Translations under genes and position numbers: made by a program
Notes under the pieces: model-generated
Told to the model about the DNA's origin: nothing
Seen by the model: only the letters and a program-made list of their open reading frames with translations
Database searches by the model: none
Assembly: GCA_040437565.1 (NCBI GenBank)
Contig: JBDOQK010000028.1
Span: 124,001 to 188,000, forward strand
DNA length: 64,000 nucleotides
Reading direction: 5' to 3'
Source: Albugo candida
Taxonomy: Eukaryota; Oomycota; Peronosporomycetes; Albuginales
In this document: positions 21,652 through 32,237 of the stretch, one piece after another
Numbering within the stretch: position 1 is the first letter of the stretch
How the letters are laid out: each line of letters starts with the position of its first letter

Positions 21652-23856
21652 ATGATTGGTTTGACTCGGAAATGCCTTTATTTGGCCTTTGGCGTGTCGT
21701 GCGGAATGAAGGTTAAAGCTGCTAATGGTCAAGAGGCCCCCCCTTCCGAGCGAAATTTGGGGCATCGAGTAGAGGATGATACGAATGCATGGCTTGCTAC
21801 ACTTGAGCACATTGCGGATGAATATCGTCAATATCAATCACAATCGTTCGGCTCCTCGTCGCTGTTTGCTTCTCCACAAAGTAAGGAGCAGCTCGAAGCT
21901 ATGGAACATGTGCTAAATGTCATGCAATCGGACGAAACTTCGACGGATACGAAACGTAACGCATTGACGCAACTTGCTCGACGCTACTTTTACGGTCGCA
22001 ATGACACACACGGGCTAGAACCTTCTTCTTCACACAAGATAAACGGAACTTTGTCTCTCCAGCTTTACGCACAAGCAGCAATGATGGGTGACCCCGAAGC
22101 TCAATTTCATGTCGGAGTGGCGTACAGCTACGGCTATTGGGGATATCCTCGAGATGAAGCGAAAGCCTTACTCTATTACTACTTTGCTGCACTGGGTGAG
22201 AATTCTGGCGCGTTGATGGCATTAGGTCACAAACACGCATTTGGGCTTGGCGTTCAGAAGAGCTGCGCTACAGCCGTTCGATATTATGAAATGGCAGCGG
22301 ATCAAGCAATCAGCCTACGAGAAAGTCGCGACATTACACAGCCACGAATGTATGACATTGGTCATAGACGTATCAAGCGAGCTGCGGAAGTACAACATAA
22401 AAAGGCTGTTCCGACCGATGACGCAATGGTCGATTATTTCCATTATGCCGCCGAAAAAGGAGATCCAGATGCTGCTTTGAATACTGCGTATTTGTATTAT
22501 TACGGCATTCGTGCTGTATCACAAGACACTGAAAAAGCCGCCCTATATTTTGAAAAAGCCTACAAGCTCGGTGCCGAAGGTGCTTCGTATCACATGGGGC
22601 ACATCCATGTGCATGGTATCGGCGTACCACAGAACATCGATTTAGGTTTGAAGTATCTCAACGAAGCTGTACAGAATGAAAAACATGCTAGCGCTCAAAA
22701 TGAATTAGGCACGTTGTATCTCGAAGGAAAATATGTTAAACAAGATAGCAGCGAAGCCCTTAAGCTTTTTCGATCCGCAGCCAAACATGGAAATATGGAG
22801 TCAATTTATAATATTGCTGTTTTGAATCTAAATGACCGGCTTATCACATCAGCCACGCTAATAAAAGATGAGATTATCTCGAAAGCAAGAGACCCTAAAT
22901 TTGATACAGCCTTTGGGTATTTACAAGTGGCAGCTCAACAAGGGCATACATTATCCAAGCATAAAATCGGACTGATGAATCTCCATGGAATCGGCACGAA
23001 GAGGTCTTGCACCAAAGCAATGAAATCATTCAAAGATGTTTCAGAGCGCGGTGACTGGGACCGTATAATGTGGCAAGCGCATCGAGATTTCAAAAATCAA
23101 GAGTACGAGGCTTCTTTCATGAAATACGCAGTCATGGCAGAGCAAGGGTACGAGGTCGCTCAGCACAACGCTGCTTATCTGCTCGATTATGGCTATCTAT
23201 CTCCATATGCGTCATCCGAAATGGGATGGCACTGGATAAACGGGATCTTTTACGACTCGACGAAAGCATCGTACGCTGAATCCGCCGTTCGGCTGTACAA
23301 ACTCGCTGCTCTCCAAGACAACATTGACGCTAATCTGAAAATTGGTGACTACTACTATTATGGAAAAGGCGGTCTTCCTTTGAATTATGACAAAGCAGGT
23401 GCCCATTACAGATTGGCTAGCAAACAAGCAAACGCGCAGGCCACATACAATCTCGGCTATATGTACGAACACGGCATTGGTGTTGACCAGGACTTTCATC
23501 TTGCTAAGCGATACTATGATCGAGCGAAAGAGTTTCATCAGGATGCGCGGGTCCCAATCAATCTTGCGCAGTACAAGTTACAACTTCATCAGTTTTGGAG
23601 AGCTGTACTGCGAAAGTGGCGCTCGCTTTTCAATCCTCACGTGCAGTCCACAGAAGCGCCAGATGCTGAAGTTGTCAATTTGCATTTTCAAGATGGGTCG
23701 TGGCAGGAAAGTATCAAGTTGGCTATCTGGACATGTTTGGAGAAGCTCAACGTCTTTTCTATCTCTCAAGATGAGGTTATGATTGGTGCACTCACTGTGG
23801 CACTTGGTGTGATTCTCTATATCCGCCAGGACCGACAAAATCGCTTGTATAACTAG
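21652..23856 (+). CDS. HRD3: SEL1L/HRD3-like ERAD adaptor with Sel1 repeats
   Basis: A single exon of 734 residues. The N terminus (MIGLTRKCLYLAFGVSCGMK) looks like a signal peptide. Residues 130-650 are built from Sel1-type TPR-like repeats, for example AAMMGDPEAQFHVGVAYSYG, ALGHKHAFGLGVQKSCATAV and LGYMYEHGIGVDQDFHLAKR. The GVQKSC..A..YYE segment is typical of SEL1L and yeast Hrd3, which form the luminal substrate-recognition arm of the HRD1 ubiquitin ligase in ER-associated degradation. A single membrane segment lies near the C terminus (MIGALTVALGVILYI), followed by a short basic tail, as in Hrd3-type type I proteins. Other Sel1-repeat proteins exist, but length, signal and tail anchor favour HRD3. 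Confidence 0.9.
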   Translation: MIGLTRKCLYLAFGVSCGMKVKAANGQEAPPSERNLGHRVEDDTNAWLATLEHIADEYRQYQSQSFGSSSLFASPQSKEQLEAMEHVLNVMQSDETSTDTKRNALTQLARRYFYGRNDTHGLEPSSSHKINGTLSLQLYAQAAMMGDPEAQFHVGVAYSYGYWGYPRDEAKALLYYYFAALGENSGALMALGHKHAFGLGVQKSCATAVRYYEMAADQAISLRESRDITQPRMYDIGHRRIKRAAEVQHKKAVPTDDAMVDYFHYAAEKGDPDAALNTAYLYYYGIRAVSQDTEKAALYFEKAYKLGAEGASYHMGHIHVHGIGVPQNIDLGLKYLNEAVQNEKHASAQNELGTLYLEGKYVKQDSSEALKLFRSAAKHGNMESIYNIAVLNLNDRLITSATLIKDEIISKARDPKFDTAFGYLQVAAQQGHTLSKHKIGLMNLHGIGTKRSCTKAMKSFKDVSERGDWDRIMWQAHRDFKNQEYEASFMKYAVMAEQGYEVAQHNAAYLLDYGYLSPYASSEMGWHWINGIFYDSTKASYAESAVRLYKLAALQDNIDANLKIGDYYYYGKGGLPLNYDKAGAHYRLASKQANAQATYNLGYMYEHGIGVDQDFHLAKRYYDRAKEFHQDARVPINLAQYKLQLHQFWRAVLRKWRSLFNPHVQSTEAPDAEVVNLHFQDGSWQESIKLAIWTCLEKLNVFSISQDEVMIGALTVALGVILYIRQDRQNRLYN

Positions 23857-24293
23857 GAACATAATTGAGCTCTCAAACATTCTGCATGTACATCGTTCCA
23901 GTCTAATTCCTCGCCACTTAGAAGCCCTTTCCACAAGTACGGCTCACAGTGATTGGTGAGGCGTCTAGACTGCATACATAAGAGCTTTTCGCGCACACTC
24001 ACCTTTCCAGATTTCCTCGCTCCTACTTGTCTACTCGAGCTCGGAATTTATATGAAATCAGAACACTCAAACTCAATGGTCTACCAAGTATCGTACCTCT
24101 TGTACAGCATAAAGGATGCTTTCTCGAGTTCGAATTGTCATATTCTGTATTCAAAGCCTTGCCAATTCGATGATTGTCGAAATGTCTCCAAAGAGTGGGA
24201 GCATTCAGTACAACTATATGCTTCTATCTTATCTGCTCTTTAGTTAGCAAAACAGTATTATTTGGTGCCTACTAGTGAATTTGACGTTGACGT
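23857..24293. other. Intergenic, nothing recognised
   Basis: 437 bp between two plus-strand genes. A 96-codon frame at 23953 shows no domain and no convincing signal or membrane feature. Confidence 0.45.
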
Positions 24294-25958
24294 TTGATGA
24301 GTTTGGTACCAGAAGTGGACTTCCCAGCTCGCTATACATTAACGACTTGTACAAAAGATAGTGAATATCGGAACGTAAAATCTATTCCGTCAACTTTATC
24401 AAAACAAGAGGAAACTGATTGGGAATTCACTTCGCTTTTTTCGCGACAAGCATGTGGACTTTTGGTGCAGTATGCTGCTGCTGGGACCGTATACGGCACA
24501 CTTCCTGCTGTCATTGTACCATTTTTAAGCTACTATCTGAACACTCAAGCATCAGTACTGGCTCTAGCGCCTGCAATGTTGTCGATTCCTTGGGCACTTA
24601 AATCAGTAATTCAGTTGTTATTCGACACCGTCAGAATCTTTGGGTACCGCCACCGCCCATGCATGGTCATCGGATGGACTATATGCTGTTCTTCTTTTTT
24701 ATTTATGGCTTTCTTTCCAATGCCACAGCCTTACTATCTTGATCATGCACTACGAGACAAAAGGCCTATGGATTACACCTCAGATGATTTAAAAGGGATC
24801 AATTTTCATGCGCAAGATATTGGCAACAAGTATATGTTGTGCATGGCATTGGCAACACTAGGACATCTCATCGCAGATTCATCTGCTGATGCCATCGTAA
24901 TTGAATACACTCAAAGGGATACAAAATTTGCCCTAGGTCATTTTCAAACGGTAATTTACTCCGTCCGAACGCTATTCATGACCGCTTCACAGATATTCAT
25001 CGGCCTATCACTAAATTCTCCTCTTTATGGGGGACACTTTAGCTTTGGATTGTCTTTTGTACAAGTGATGACGATAATTTCTTTTTTACTGATACCTGTG
25101 ATACCGATGACATGGCTTTTTGTCAGGGAAGAGAAGTTTGTTCCACGTAGCTTGGCAAGGCACATGGAGGCAGTGTGGGACGCAGTCCAAAGTCGCACAC
25201 TCTATCAGATCATAGCATTCAACTTTTTGTCCTCAGTTTGTTCAGGAGTAACTCTTGTGGTATATTATCCGGTCATAATGTACTGGGTCAAAGCAAGCAC
25301 ACTGATGGTCACTATGGCTGGTATCATCGGCAATGTGGTTTTCGCTATGACCTTGATTACGACAGGTAAGTATGGCATCCAATGGAATTGGAGAGCCACG
25401 ACTGCCATTATAACACTTGCCGGGATACTCTTGAACGCAACCTGTACACTACTGACAGCTTTCGACCGTGTTCGTAATCAATGGTTCTGGTTGGGAGTTC
25501 TCATCCTAGAAAATATTCCGTCCGCAGTCGCCTTTGTGATATCAACTTACACGATTGCTGAGTTTGGTGGATGTGAAACAGAAGGAGCTTGTTATAGACT
25601 TTTGACCTTTGTATCGAATCTGGGCACGCCATTTGGTATCATACTCACCAAAAATGTCAACTCATTTTTCAATCTTCGAAATGAAGACATACAAAATGAT
25701 TCCTCCCGTACTCGTCAAGATGTAGCGCTCTTGAGCGTTATTTCTTACGCGTTCAAACTATGCACACTACTTTTTCTCTGTTGGTTGCCTCGACAACGGC
25801 GTCATGTGCAGGAACTCAAAACTATAGACCGTAAAAACAGATTTATGGGCATAATTACGTTAGCTTATTTATCCCTTGCAGGAATATGGGTCATGACGGT
25901 TAGCCTTCTCAGCATGTTTGATAGTACCAAGTGTTTATCTTTCCTCGGTGGTTGTTAG
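24294..25958 (+). CDS. Second BT1/folate-biopterin-transporter-like permease
   Basis: A single exon of 554 residues with about 12 hydrophobic segments. Around residues 60-125 it reads AAAGTVYGTLPAVIVPFLSY, then WALKSVIQLLFDTVRIFGYR and HRPCMVIGWTICC. The K-x4-LFD-x3-I-x-GYRHRPY-like core is the BT1 family signature. Substrate is unknown (pteridine, folate or other). It is clearly divergent from the gene at 4505, so the two are separate paralogues and not assembly copies. It is flanked by ER-pathway genes, but nothing in the sequence ties it to ER function; plasma membrane or an internal membrane are both possible. Confidence 0.85.
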   Translation: MMSLVPEVDFPARYTLTTCTKDSEYRNVKSIPSTLSKQEETDWEFTSLFSRQACGLLVQYAAAGTVYGTLPAVIVPFLSYYLNTQASVLALAPAMLSIPWALKSVIQLLFDTVRIFGYRHRPCMVIGWTICCSSFLFMAFFPMPQPYYLDHALRDKRPMDYTSDDLKGINFHAQDIGNKYMLCMALATLGHLIADSSADAIVIEYTQRDTKFALGHFQTVIYSVRTLFMTASQIFIGLSLNSPLYGGHFSFGLSFVQVMTIISFLLIPVIPMTWLFVREEKFVPRSLARHMEAVWDAVQSRTLYQIIAFNFLSSVCSGVTLVVYYPVIMYWVKASTLMVTMAGIIGNVVFAMTLITTGKYGIQWNWRATTAIITLAGILLNATCTLLTAFDRVRNQWFWLGVLILENIPSAVAFVISTYTIAEFGGCETEGACYRLLTFVSNLGTPFGIILTKNVNSFFNLRNEDIQNDSSRTRQDVALLSVISYAFKLCTLLFLCWLPRQRRHVQELKTIDRKNRFMGIITLAYLSLAGIWVMTVSLLSMFDSTKCLSFLGGC

Positions 25959-26023
25959 CGATAACATTTTGTGTTGATACTACAGTACCTTATTTTTCAC
26001 CGGTGGTTTGCTGAGACTTTATA

Positions 26024-27711
26024 ATGCCGATGGTACCAAAATCTTTCTCCAAGTTCGATTTGTTTCGGTAAGAGCAGAGAAAGTAGTTGACAAGTATGGA
26101 CATCAAATAATTATTTCGTATCCTTAGGAAGGTTCCAGACCATTTGAGCGAACACAGCTCGCTGGGAACAGTGTTTACAGTGCTTACGTTTGTGCTGAGT
26201 GTGTACCTGATTCTGGTCAATTTTCGATCGTATCAGGGCACGAGTAATCACTCAATCGTGATTATGGACGACCATCAAGAAGATCAGCTGCGTATAAACT
26301 TCAATATCAGTCTCCTTGCTATACCTTGCCAGTTTGCCAGTGTCGACGTGTCCGATTATATTGGAATGCAACTGATCAATATAACGCGCCATCTTCGCCA
26401 TTTCCAGCTTGCTACGACGGACCAAAGCTCTAGTCACGTGCAACGCGTGCAAGAAATTTTCATTCATGATAGCAACAAAGGACTTCCAATCTGGGGAGGA
26501 GTGAGCCGAACAACTAGACAAGGTGTCCATTATTCTCACCAACTAGACACCGAAACATTCGATGTGTACATGAAGAAATACGAGCTCGTTTTGATCAATT
26601 ATTATGCTCAATGGTGTCCGTTTTCTCAGCAATTAAATCCAGAATGGGAGAAAGCAGCTGCTCAATTGCAGGACCATCCAGAATATAGCGAAACAGTGGC
26701 CATGGCCACCGTGGATTGCACTGATCGAAAATCTGCTTGGCTATGTCGTCGTGCACATGTGCGAGCTTTTCCATCAATGCTGGTAAGAGAGCATATTTGA
26801 ATGGTATTCATACCAATTCTAATCAGGGGCTCGCTCTAGATTTATATTTACGGGAACACGTACACCCGTTACATATACAACGGACCGCGAGATGCAAATC
26901 ACATTCTTCAATTTTTGGATCTCTTTTACCGGCGTCTTGAACCAGACATGGACTTTGCCGAAGAAACTTTTCTTAGCGAGGGCACCGGTGGACTTGCTCA
27001 CCATCAAGGCTTGAATCACAAAAATCTGCAAAGTTTGAATGCAGAAAATTCTCAAAAGAAAGTAAAGCTTCCCGTCGGTGCAGTCGAAGGATGTGAAGTG
27101 TCTGGAAGCCTCAATGTCAATCGAGTACCGAGTCGATTGGTCTTTACTGCTAGGTCAAAAGACCTATCGTTCGACTTGAGTGGGATTAACGTGACGCATA
27201 TCGTTCACCATCTCTCCTTCGGTCAAGTGACGCGGAAGCAATACTCAAAAGCAACACAGTCGTCGATGTCGTTTGATCACTTTTCAATGGATGGGAAGAT
27301 CTTTCGGACGGAAAATGAAAATATAACCGTGGAGCATTTCCTAAGCGTACGTGAGAGTGGTCAGCTCGTCCAAATTTGACCAACCTTCACATTATTGTAT
27401 CTTAGGTCATTGGCGTCAATCACATGGAAGCAAAAAGTAAACGTTTCGGCCTTGTTGAACGGACGTATGAGATTGTTGCTCGTAGCAATCAGTACAATGC
27501 GACCGACATGCTGCCTGCGGCCCTGTTTACGTTTGATATCTCACCTCTAGTCATACAATTGTCGTTAGATTCCATGCCATTGTATCGTTTCATCACTTCG
27601 CTTTGCGCAATCGTGGGCGGTATGGTCACAATAATCGGATTCGTGGACGCTGGTGTTTTTCACACAATGAATTCTATCAAAAGAAAGCGACGGCTCGGGA
27701 AGTTAAACTAG
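26024..27711 (+). CDS. ERGIC/COPII-vesicle protein fused to a thioredoxin domain (PDI-like)
   Basis: Four exons with introns 26068..26127, 26783..26839 and 27347..27405; spliced length is 1512 nt, or 503 residues. Exon 1 encodes MPMVPKSFSKFDLFR, joined to KVPDHLSEHSSLGTVFTVL, the typical N terminus of ERGIC (ERV41/46-like) proteins with the first membrane segment at about 29-47. A thioredoxin fold follows (LVLINYYAQWCPFSQQLNP) with a WCPFS site, a CxxS rather than CxxC form. The C-terminal ERV domain includes ALFTFDISPLVIQLSL and the second membrane segment in LCAIVGGMVTIIGFVDAG. The order ERGIC-N, thioredoxin, ERV matches plant PDI-like PDIL5-3/5-4 proteins. It probably cycles between ER and Golgi and binds or isomerises cargo disulfides. 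Confidence 0.92.
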
Positions 27712-27779
27712 AATCAAAAGCCTTTTGTTTCTCCTTCAGCATACGATTATAATCTGAATATAATCAAATTGGCTGAAGT

Positions 27780-29357
27780 TCAAAGATTCTTCGACTTTTT
27801 GAAGGAGCATTTTCCGCTTGCTTTGCCCATTTCGATTGCCTGGTACACCAATTGATACAATGACGTGCAGACATAGAGATTTCCGACTCCACATGATACA
27901 GACATAAGCATCAAGGGAGCAAATGGGTATCGTGTCCCCAGTATTGGCACATAAGGGAAGCAAGCAGCGACAAATGTAACGCTAACAAGCACGCTCAAGT
28001 ACATATTTTCCCACCAACGCAACTTGGCATCCCCAACAGTATACGTCGCAGAATAACATATAAATCCATGAAAGACTGTGAGGAGAACTTTGGTAACATT
28101 CTCTGCAGGTGTGAATAGCAATGGTAGCAATGAGATATTGGCAATGATGGAAGCGATCCGATATAGTACCATTTCTTCGACACCATCTATGCTCATGAGT
28201 GCCAGAGGAATGGTTACTTGTAATATTGCTTTCTCATGTACGTGATAGCCAAACAAGAACGCACAAAGCATGCAGTACACAAATGCGGGCAAAAATATGC
28301 GGGGGCGTGCGTGGCGCCAAATATTTACTAGTACGGGAGTCATCGCCATAATTGTGCAAAGCCCACAGAGCCCAGCAGGAATGTCTGGAAGAACGTTGAA
28401 TTTTGCGCGCTCGACCAGACCGCCAGTCATAGATGCTACTTGTAAGTGACTTGTATCTCCCCAACCACTCAAGCTTAGAACTTTGTCGAGAAATGCATAC
28501 AAAGCCCACACGTTTGGAGCCCAGTATGCATGGCAAAGCCCTCGTTGCATTGGGAACAGCCGCATTAGGACCGCTTCAAATCCTATTCGTGGGTTTGGAT
28601 GGGCATATATAATCGAGCTGAAGCCTGTGGATACCACAAGAATCACAACAGCTCCTAGCTTGACAAAATTCCAAAATGAAAAAGTGCTATGACCAAGATC
28701 TTTTCTAGCGGTGCGGCTTGGTGGCTGGAAACAGTAGTGTCGGAACAGGTAGACCAAATAGAGCGGTGCTACATAAAGGAAAGTGTGCTTCATCATGATG
28801 ACGATGGTGTACAATAAAGCTGCACGTAGGTCTTGCTCGGCTCGTATGTGACTAATACTGAGTATGATCAGAGCAAGAAGCAGCGTGTTGTACTGAAAGT
28901 GAATGTGATCCACCATAAGCAAGCCTGCGTCAAATAGCACTAGACAAAAGAGAACTTTCCGTCTACATGCTTGATGGAAACCTGCTGAAAAACGGTAAAT
29001 CGAATATATCAAGACAAAATCACACAAAATGACAGAAGTCCGCTGGAAATTTAAAAGTGATTTGCTCTGTACTGGCGTTGGCGAGATACGTAACGCATCA
29101 GGATCGAGAAATAAAGCAGCAATCTGCGCCAAACAGGACTGAAACCATGCAAAAAGCGGCGGATAATCCATTGTCCATTCGCTTGTATGCTCATGATACC
29201 ACTCCGAAGGAGGTAGATGATGCACAATACTCAGCCAATTGCGATGAACCTCAAAGTCTGTCGACACATAGGACGGAAAAAGCAATATTTTTAATGCAAA
29301 ACTCGACGCAAAAATACAAATGAGTTCATAATTTCGATCGATTAAATGCCAAACCAT
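27780..29357 (-). CDS. ALG8: ALG8-type dolichyl-P-glucose alpha-1,3-glucosyltransferase
   Basis: A single exon of 525 residues, near the usual length of ALG8. The N-terminal luminal loop reads STDFEVHRNWLSIVHHLPPS and EWTMDYPPLFAWFQS, the hallmark of the ALG6/ALG8 (GT57) family with its catalytic aspartate; the histidine-rich wording (VHRNWLSIVHHLP) favours ALG8 over ALG6. VDHIHFQYNTLLLALIILS is another family motif. About a dozen hydrophobic segments follow. ALG8 adds the second glucose to the dolichol-linked Glc1Man9GlcNAc2 precursor on the luminal side of the ER, ahead of N-glycosylation. It ends 68 bp from the stop of the convergent ERGIC/PDI gene. Confidence 0.93.
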   Translation of the reverse strand: MVWHLIDRNYELICIFASSFALKILLFPSYVSTDFEVHRNWLSIVHHLPPSEWYHEHTSEWTMDYPPLFAWFQSCLAQIAALFLDPDALRISPTPVQSKSLLNFQRTSVILCDFVLIYSIYRFSAGFHQACRRKVLFCLVLFDAGLLMVDHIHFQYNTLLLALIILSISHIRAEQDLRAALLYTIVIMMKHTFLYVAPLYLVYLFRHYCFQPPSRTARKDLGHSTFSFWNFVKLGAVVILVVSTGFSSIIYAHPNPRIGFEAVLMRLFPMQRGLCHAYWAPNVWALYAFLDKVLSLSGWGDTSHLQVASMTGGLVERAKFNVLPDIPAGLCGLCTIMAMTPVLVNIWRHARPRIFLPAFVYCMLCAFLFGYHVHEKAILQVTIPLALMSIDGVEEMVLYRIASIIANISLLPLLFTPAENVTKVLLTVFHGFICYSATYTVGDAKLRWWENMYLSVLVSVTFVAACFPYVPILGTRYPFAPLMLMSVSCGVGNLYVCTSLYQLVYQAIEMGKASGKCSFKKSKNL

Positions 29358-29552
29358 TTACGACCACTCCTGCCAGCCTGAAAGCAGCTCTCATTGGATC
29401 GATTTTGGTAGCCCATAACTATGGCTATGTGATGCAATTAAATAAGATTTTTTGTATGGACCGCTAATCAAGTCTAAAGCGACTCTCAACGAGACTTAAG
29501 CTGGCTGAAACGTCGGCCAATATTCGGTCTTCTCTTTGGTGCAATCGGAAAC

Positions 29553-29912
29553 ATGAGTCAAGATGAATCGATTGATGTACAAGTGCCTTCAAATCCCGTG
29601 GAAAATATGAACGTTGAACTCGAACCAGCGCAAAAGTGCCAGAAGCCGCAAGCGTCCTACAGGGTTTTGTGTTGTGGTAACTCAGCATTGGATTTGCTGC
29701 TGATAGTATCATCTCTATTGGCAGTTTATGGGATGACCACGATCCTATTCGTGCTTTGTCTGCGAGCTGTCCTGCAAACGGATGACACTTCCACAGCATT
29801 ATGGATGTTCTTTGGAATATATGCTTCTTTCGTCGGGATGTTGTGCCTTGCTTTGGCGATCAAGCTCTACGATTCGAGAGAAAGTGCGATCGAGTCACAG
29901 GAAATATTATAG
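29553..29912 (+). CDS. Small two-pass membrane protein, unknown
   Basis: 119 residues with no family recognised. A hydrophilic N-terminal half of about 43 residues is followed by two hydrophobic segments (LDLLLIVSSLLAVYGMTTI and MFFGIYASFVGMLCLALAI) separated by a short polar loop, then a short charged tail. The two evenly spaced segments and the clean start and stop argue against chance. It diverges from ALG8 across 195 bp. Function cannot be stated. Confidence 0.55.
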   Translation: MSQDESIDVQVPSNPVENMNVELEPAQKCQKPQASYRVLCCGNSALDLLLIVSSLLAVYGMTTILFVLCLRAVLQTDDTSTALWMFFGIYASFVGMLCLALAIKLYDSRESAIESQEIL

Positions 29913-30186
29913 GCGTCCATCAAATGAATTGATTATTTTTTTCTTTCGCTATCTATTACCATGGAAGCTGCTTTCTCAATTCAAGTTTCTCGTCCCAAAA
30001 GCACCTAAATGGCTTACAAGTTGATTTCTGTTCCACTATGAAAGGAAAGTATTCATTCTCCTGATTAGCTTACACATAGTATGCAGACGTTGATCGCGTA
30101 CGGAGCTAAAACTTGAGCTAAATAAAACAGGGCCGCGTCAAGCTTTAGGGTGGCACGAAAAATGTCTAGGCATGTAATTCTCAAAA

Positions 30187-31905
30187 TTATGGGTACTGCT
30201 TTGCGACCCAGGCAAGTAGCCACTTGAGATGTGTGAGCATATACTTGAGTGCTTTGCTCCACTGTTCATCATTTCCAAGCGAAATCGGTAAATCGCCAAT
30301 CTTCCCACGTGACATCTTGTACGGGAATCGGAGCGCTGGTTCTTCTCGCATCGCTCGTTGGCAGGCGTCATCAACACATTCCAGGAAAAGAATCAAGGCC
30401 TGGTTGAAACCTCGACGACGAAACATGCCACCGTCACTATATAAACAATACTCTTTCCCATACATGTTGACTACTCGAGAAAAGCTTCCCCGAGGAATCA
30501 ATTTATTTCTTGTAAACTCTATGGTTGCTCGTTCTGCAATAGTAGCCAAAAGTAGCACAGAATGACCGAGAGCCGCATTGATCTCTATCCATTCTACCGG
30601 TTTGGATGGTAAGCGCCCAAGACGAAGCCCGTTGATTGTTCCCAAAACTCCATCGTGCCAAATATGGAAAACATCGTTGCAAACGTCGTACCGCTCCAGC
30701 CGTCTTAGCATATCCGAGGTGTGTACACTAAAGACTCCGACAGATTGGCGCTCATCCCTAATCAAGCTTAAAATATGTTGTAAGAAAGCTCCTTCGCGGA
30801 ACGTTCCATGAATCAGTTCCTCGAACTTTTTTCCTGTTGACCATACTTCTTCACGTCTTTGTACCAATCCCCGACACTTAGTTTCCAACTCTTTCACTTC
30901 TTTCTGCAGTTCCCTTTCTTCTTCCTCTAATGCTGAAATCGATTTTCTTTCAAAAGAATGATGTTCTGACTCGGAAATTGATAATAAAAACTTTTCGTAC
31001 TCAGATTGCCGAGTTTCCTCATCCTTTATTTGTCTACAGCAAGAGATTGTGATTTTTGATTTCGTAAAGAAGACTCGGCATGTGCACCTCTCTAGTGTAT
31101 CAATGGCTGCTTGCTCGCAACTATTACAGGAAGATCCGCTTTGCTGCATCAAGAGCGAGCTAAATAAAAAGTGAACTACATCAGGTCCAATACAAGCCAC
31201 AGACGTCGTCTTACATAATAAAGAACTTACCTACAATCCAACATTTCATTATACCAGCATGTAGCATCAGGGCCAATTTTACGTTTCCGAATAAGTCTTC
31301 TTTTCCGATATCGAGAATTCTCTGTGACACCGCCAAAGTTATCCATATTATTACTATCTAATGAATCGGCATAAATCCATCCTTCTTCATCCGATAATGG
31401 TATCGTGGTATCGTTTTCCCAGGAAGATACCCAGCAGTCCGGGTTACTCGTCAGACGTTGTGGAACGGCGCTCTCTATTGAGCTCCCTTTTGCAAAGCGA
31501 TAAAGACTTTGAAATGGAGCAAACGAAGAGTGTACCGGGCCGTCCTTTTCCTCACTTGGTCGCCACGTAAGATTGGGAGGATACTCGCTGTCTAAATCCT
31601 CCGTCATTGGACGTTCGTTTTGTTCTGCACGGATTTGCTGTTCTTCGACAGCTTCAGTCAAAAAAACAATGTTATCAGCGTCATCTGATTCTGAAAAAAC
31701 GGGTGTGTAACACAGACGAATCTTCTCCTGATCGTACAATCGCTGCAGAGTTCCTAAAGTTGACAAAAGCATTGGTACACATGCTACATGAGCATTCTAG
31801 TGGCTGAGAGTGGGACACAATATATCTTCACCTACGGTGTATGGATTTTATGTCATTTAGATCGCATTTTAGCTGGAGCAGCGCTCCACAATGTTCACAA
31901 TTCAT
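30187..31905 (-). CDS. ATG6: ATG6/Beclin-1 autophagy protein with DysF-like insert
   Basis: Four exons with introns 31784..31835, 31160..31230 and 31034..31087; spliced length is 1542 nt, or 513 residues. Exon 1 carries an N-terminal CEHCGALLQLKCDL, equivalent to the CxxC start of Beclin-1. The coiled coil (LEEEERELQKEVKELETKCR) and the evolutionarily conserved domain follow: WHDGVLGTINGLRLGR, VEWIEINAALGHSVLLL, EQWSKALKYMLTHLKWLLAW. CNSC before the coiled coil matches the CEEC of Beclin. Beclin is the core subunit of the VPS34 PI3-kinase complex that starts autophagosome formation. Residues about 140-195 (SDEEGWIYADSL ... RYRKRRLIRKRK) resemble the C-terminal half of a dysferlin/peroxin DysF domain, which I do not know from Beclins. 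It sits in the same open exon as the Beclin N terminus. Confidence 0.9.
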
Positions 31906-32006
31906 GCTGTCGAAACGGTATTATCAGTAGTCATATCGATTGGACAATATAAACAGTCAACGATGCTGGCTGTATATTAGATCCAATTACAACTAAACAA
32001 TCAAAG

Positions 32007-32237
32007 CTAAGGATTAGAATGGATTAAATTAGGCCGTTGATATGTCTGAGTCCCGTTCGATTCTGTCGCGTCCGAGCATTGGGGAAATTCACAATTTAGA
32101 TCTGGATCACGTTTCAATATCTCTCCATTTTCGCACATTTTCGCATCTTCAAAACATGATCCATTGCATTCGCTGAGAGAAATCCACTCCGTAATGCACA
32201 GCGCCACGCATAAGAAAAACCAAACGAGCCGCCTCAT
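32007..32237 (-). CDS. Small secreted cysteine-rich protein
   Basis: 76 residues. A strong signal peptide (MRRLVWFFLCVALCITEWIS) is followed by a compact Cys module: CNGSCFEDAKMCENG, then RDPDLNCEFPQC. The pattern C-x3-C-x5-C-x(~13)-C-x4-C with a C-x-(N/D)-G ... RDP..CEF motif resembles short Cys modules seen in secreted stramenopile proteins; I know of no biochemical function. A polar tail follows. In an oomycete it is a plausible apoplastic effector or wall protein, which is inference. It lies just upstream of a small assembly gap. Confidence 0.65.
   Translation of the reverse strand: MRRLVWFFLCVALCITEWISLSECNGSCFEDAKMCENGEILKRDPDLNCEFPQCSDATESNGTQTYQRPNLIHSNP

Noticed and set aside
23953-24243. 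96-codon plus-strand frame between HRD3 and the second BT1 gene
   Set aside because: No signal peptide, domain or membrane pattern, and it sits in ordinary intergenic DNA.
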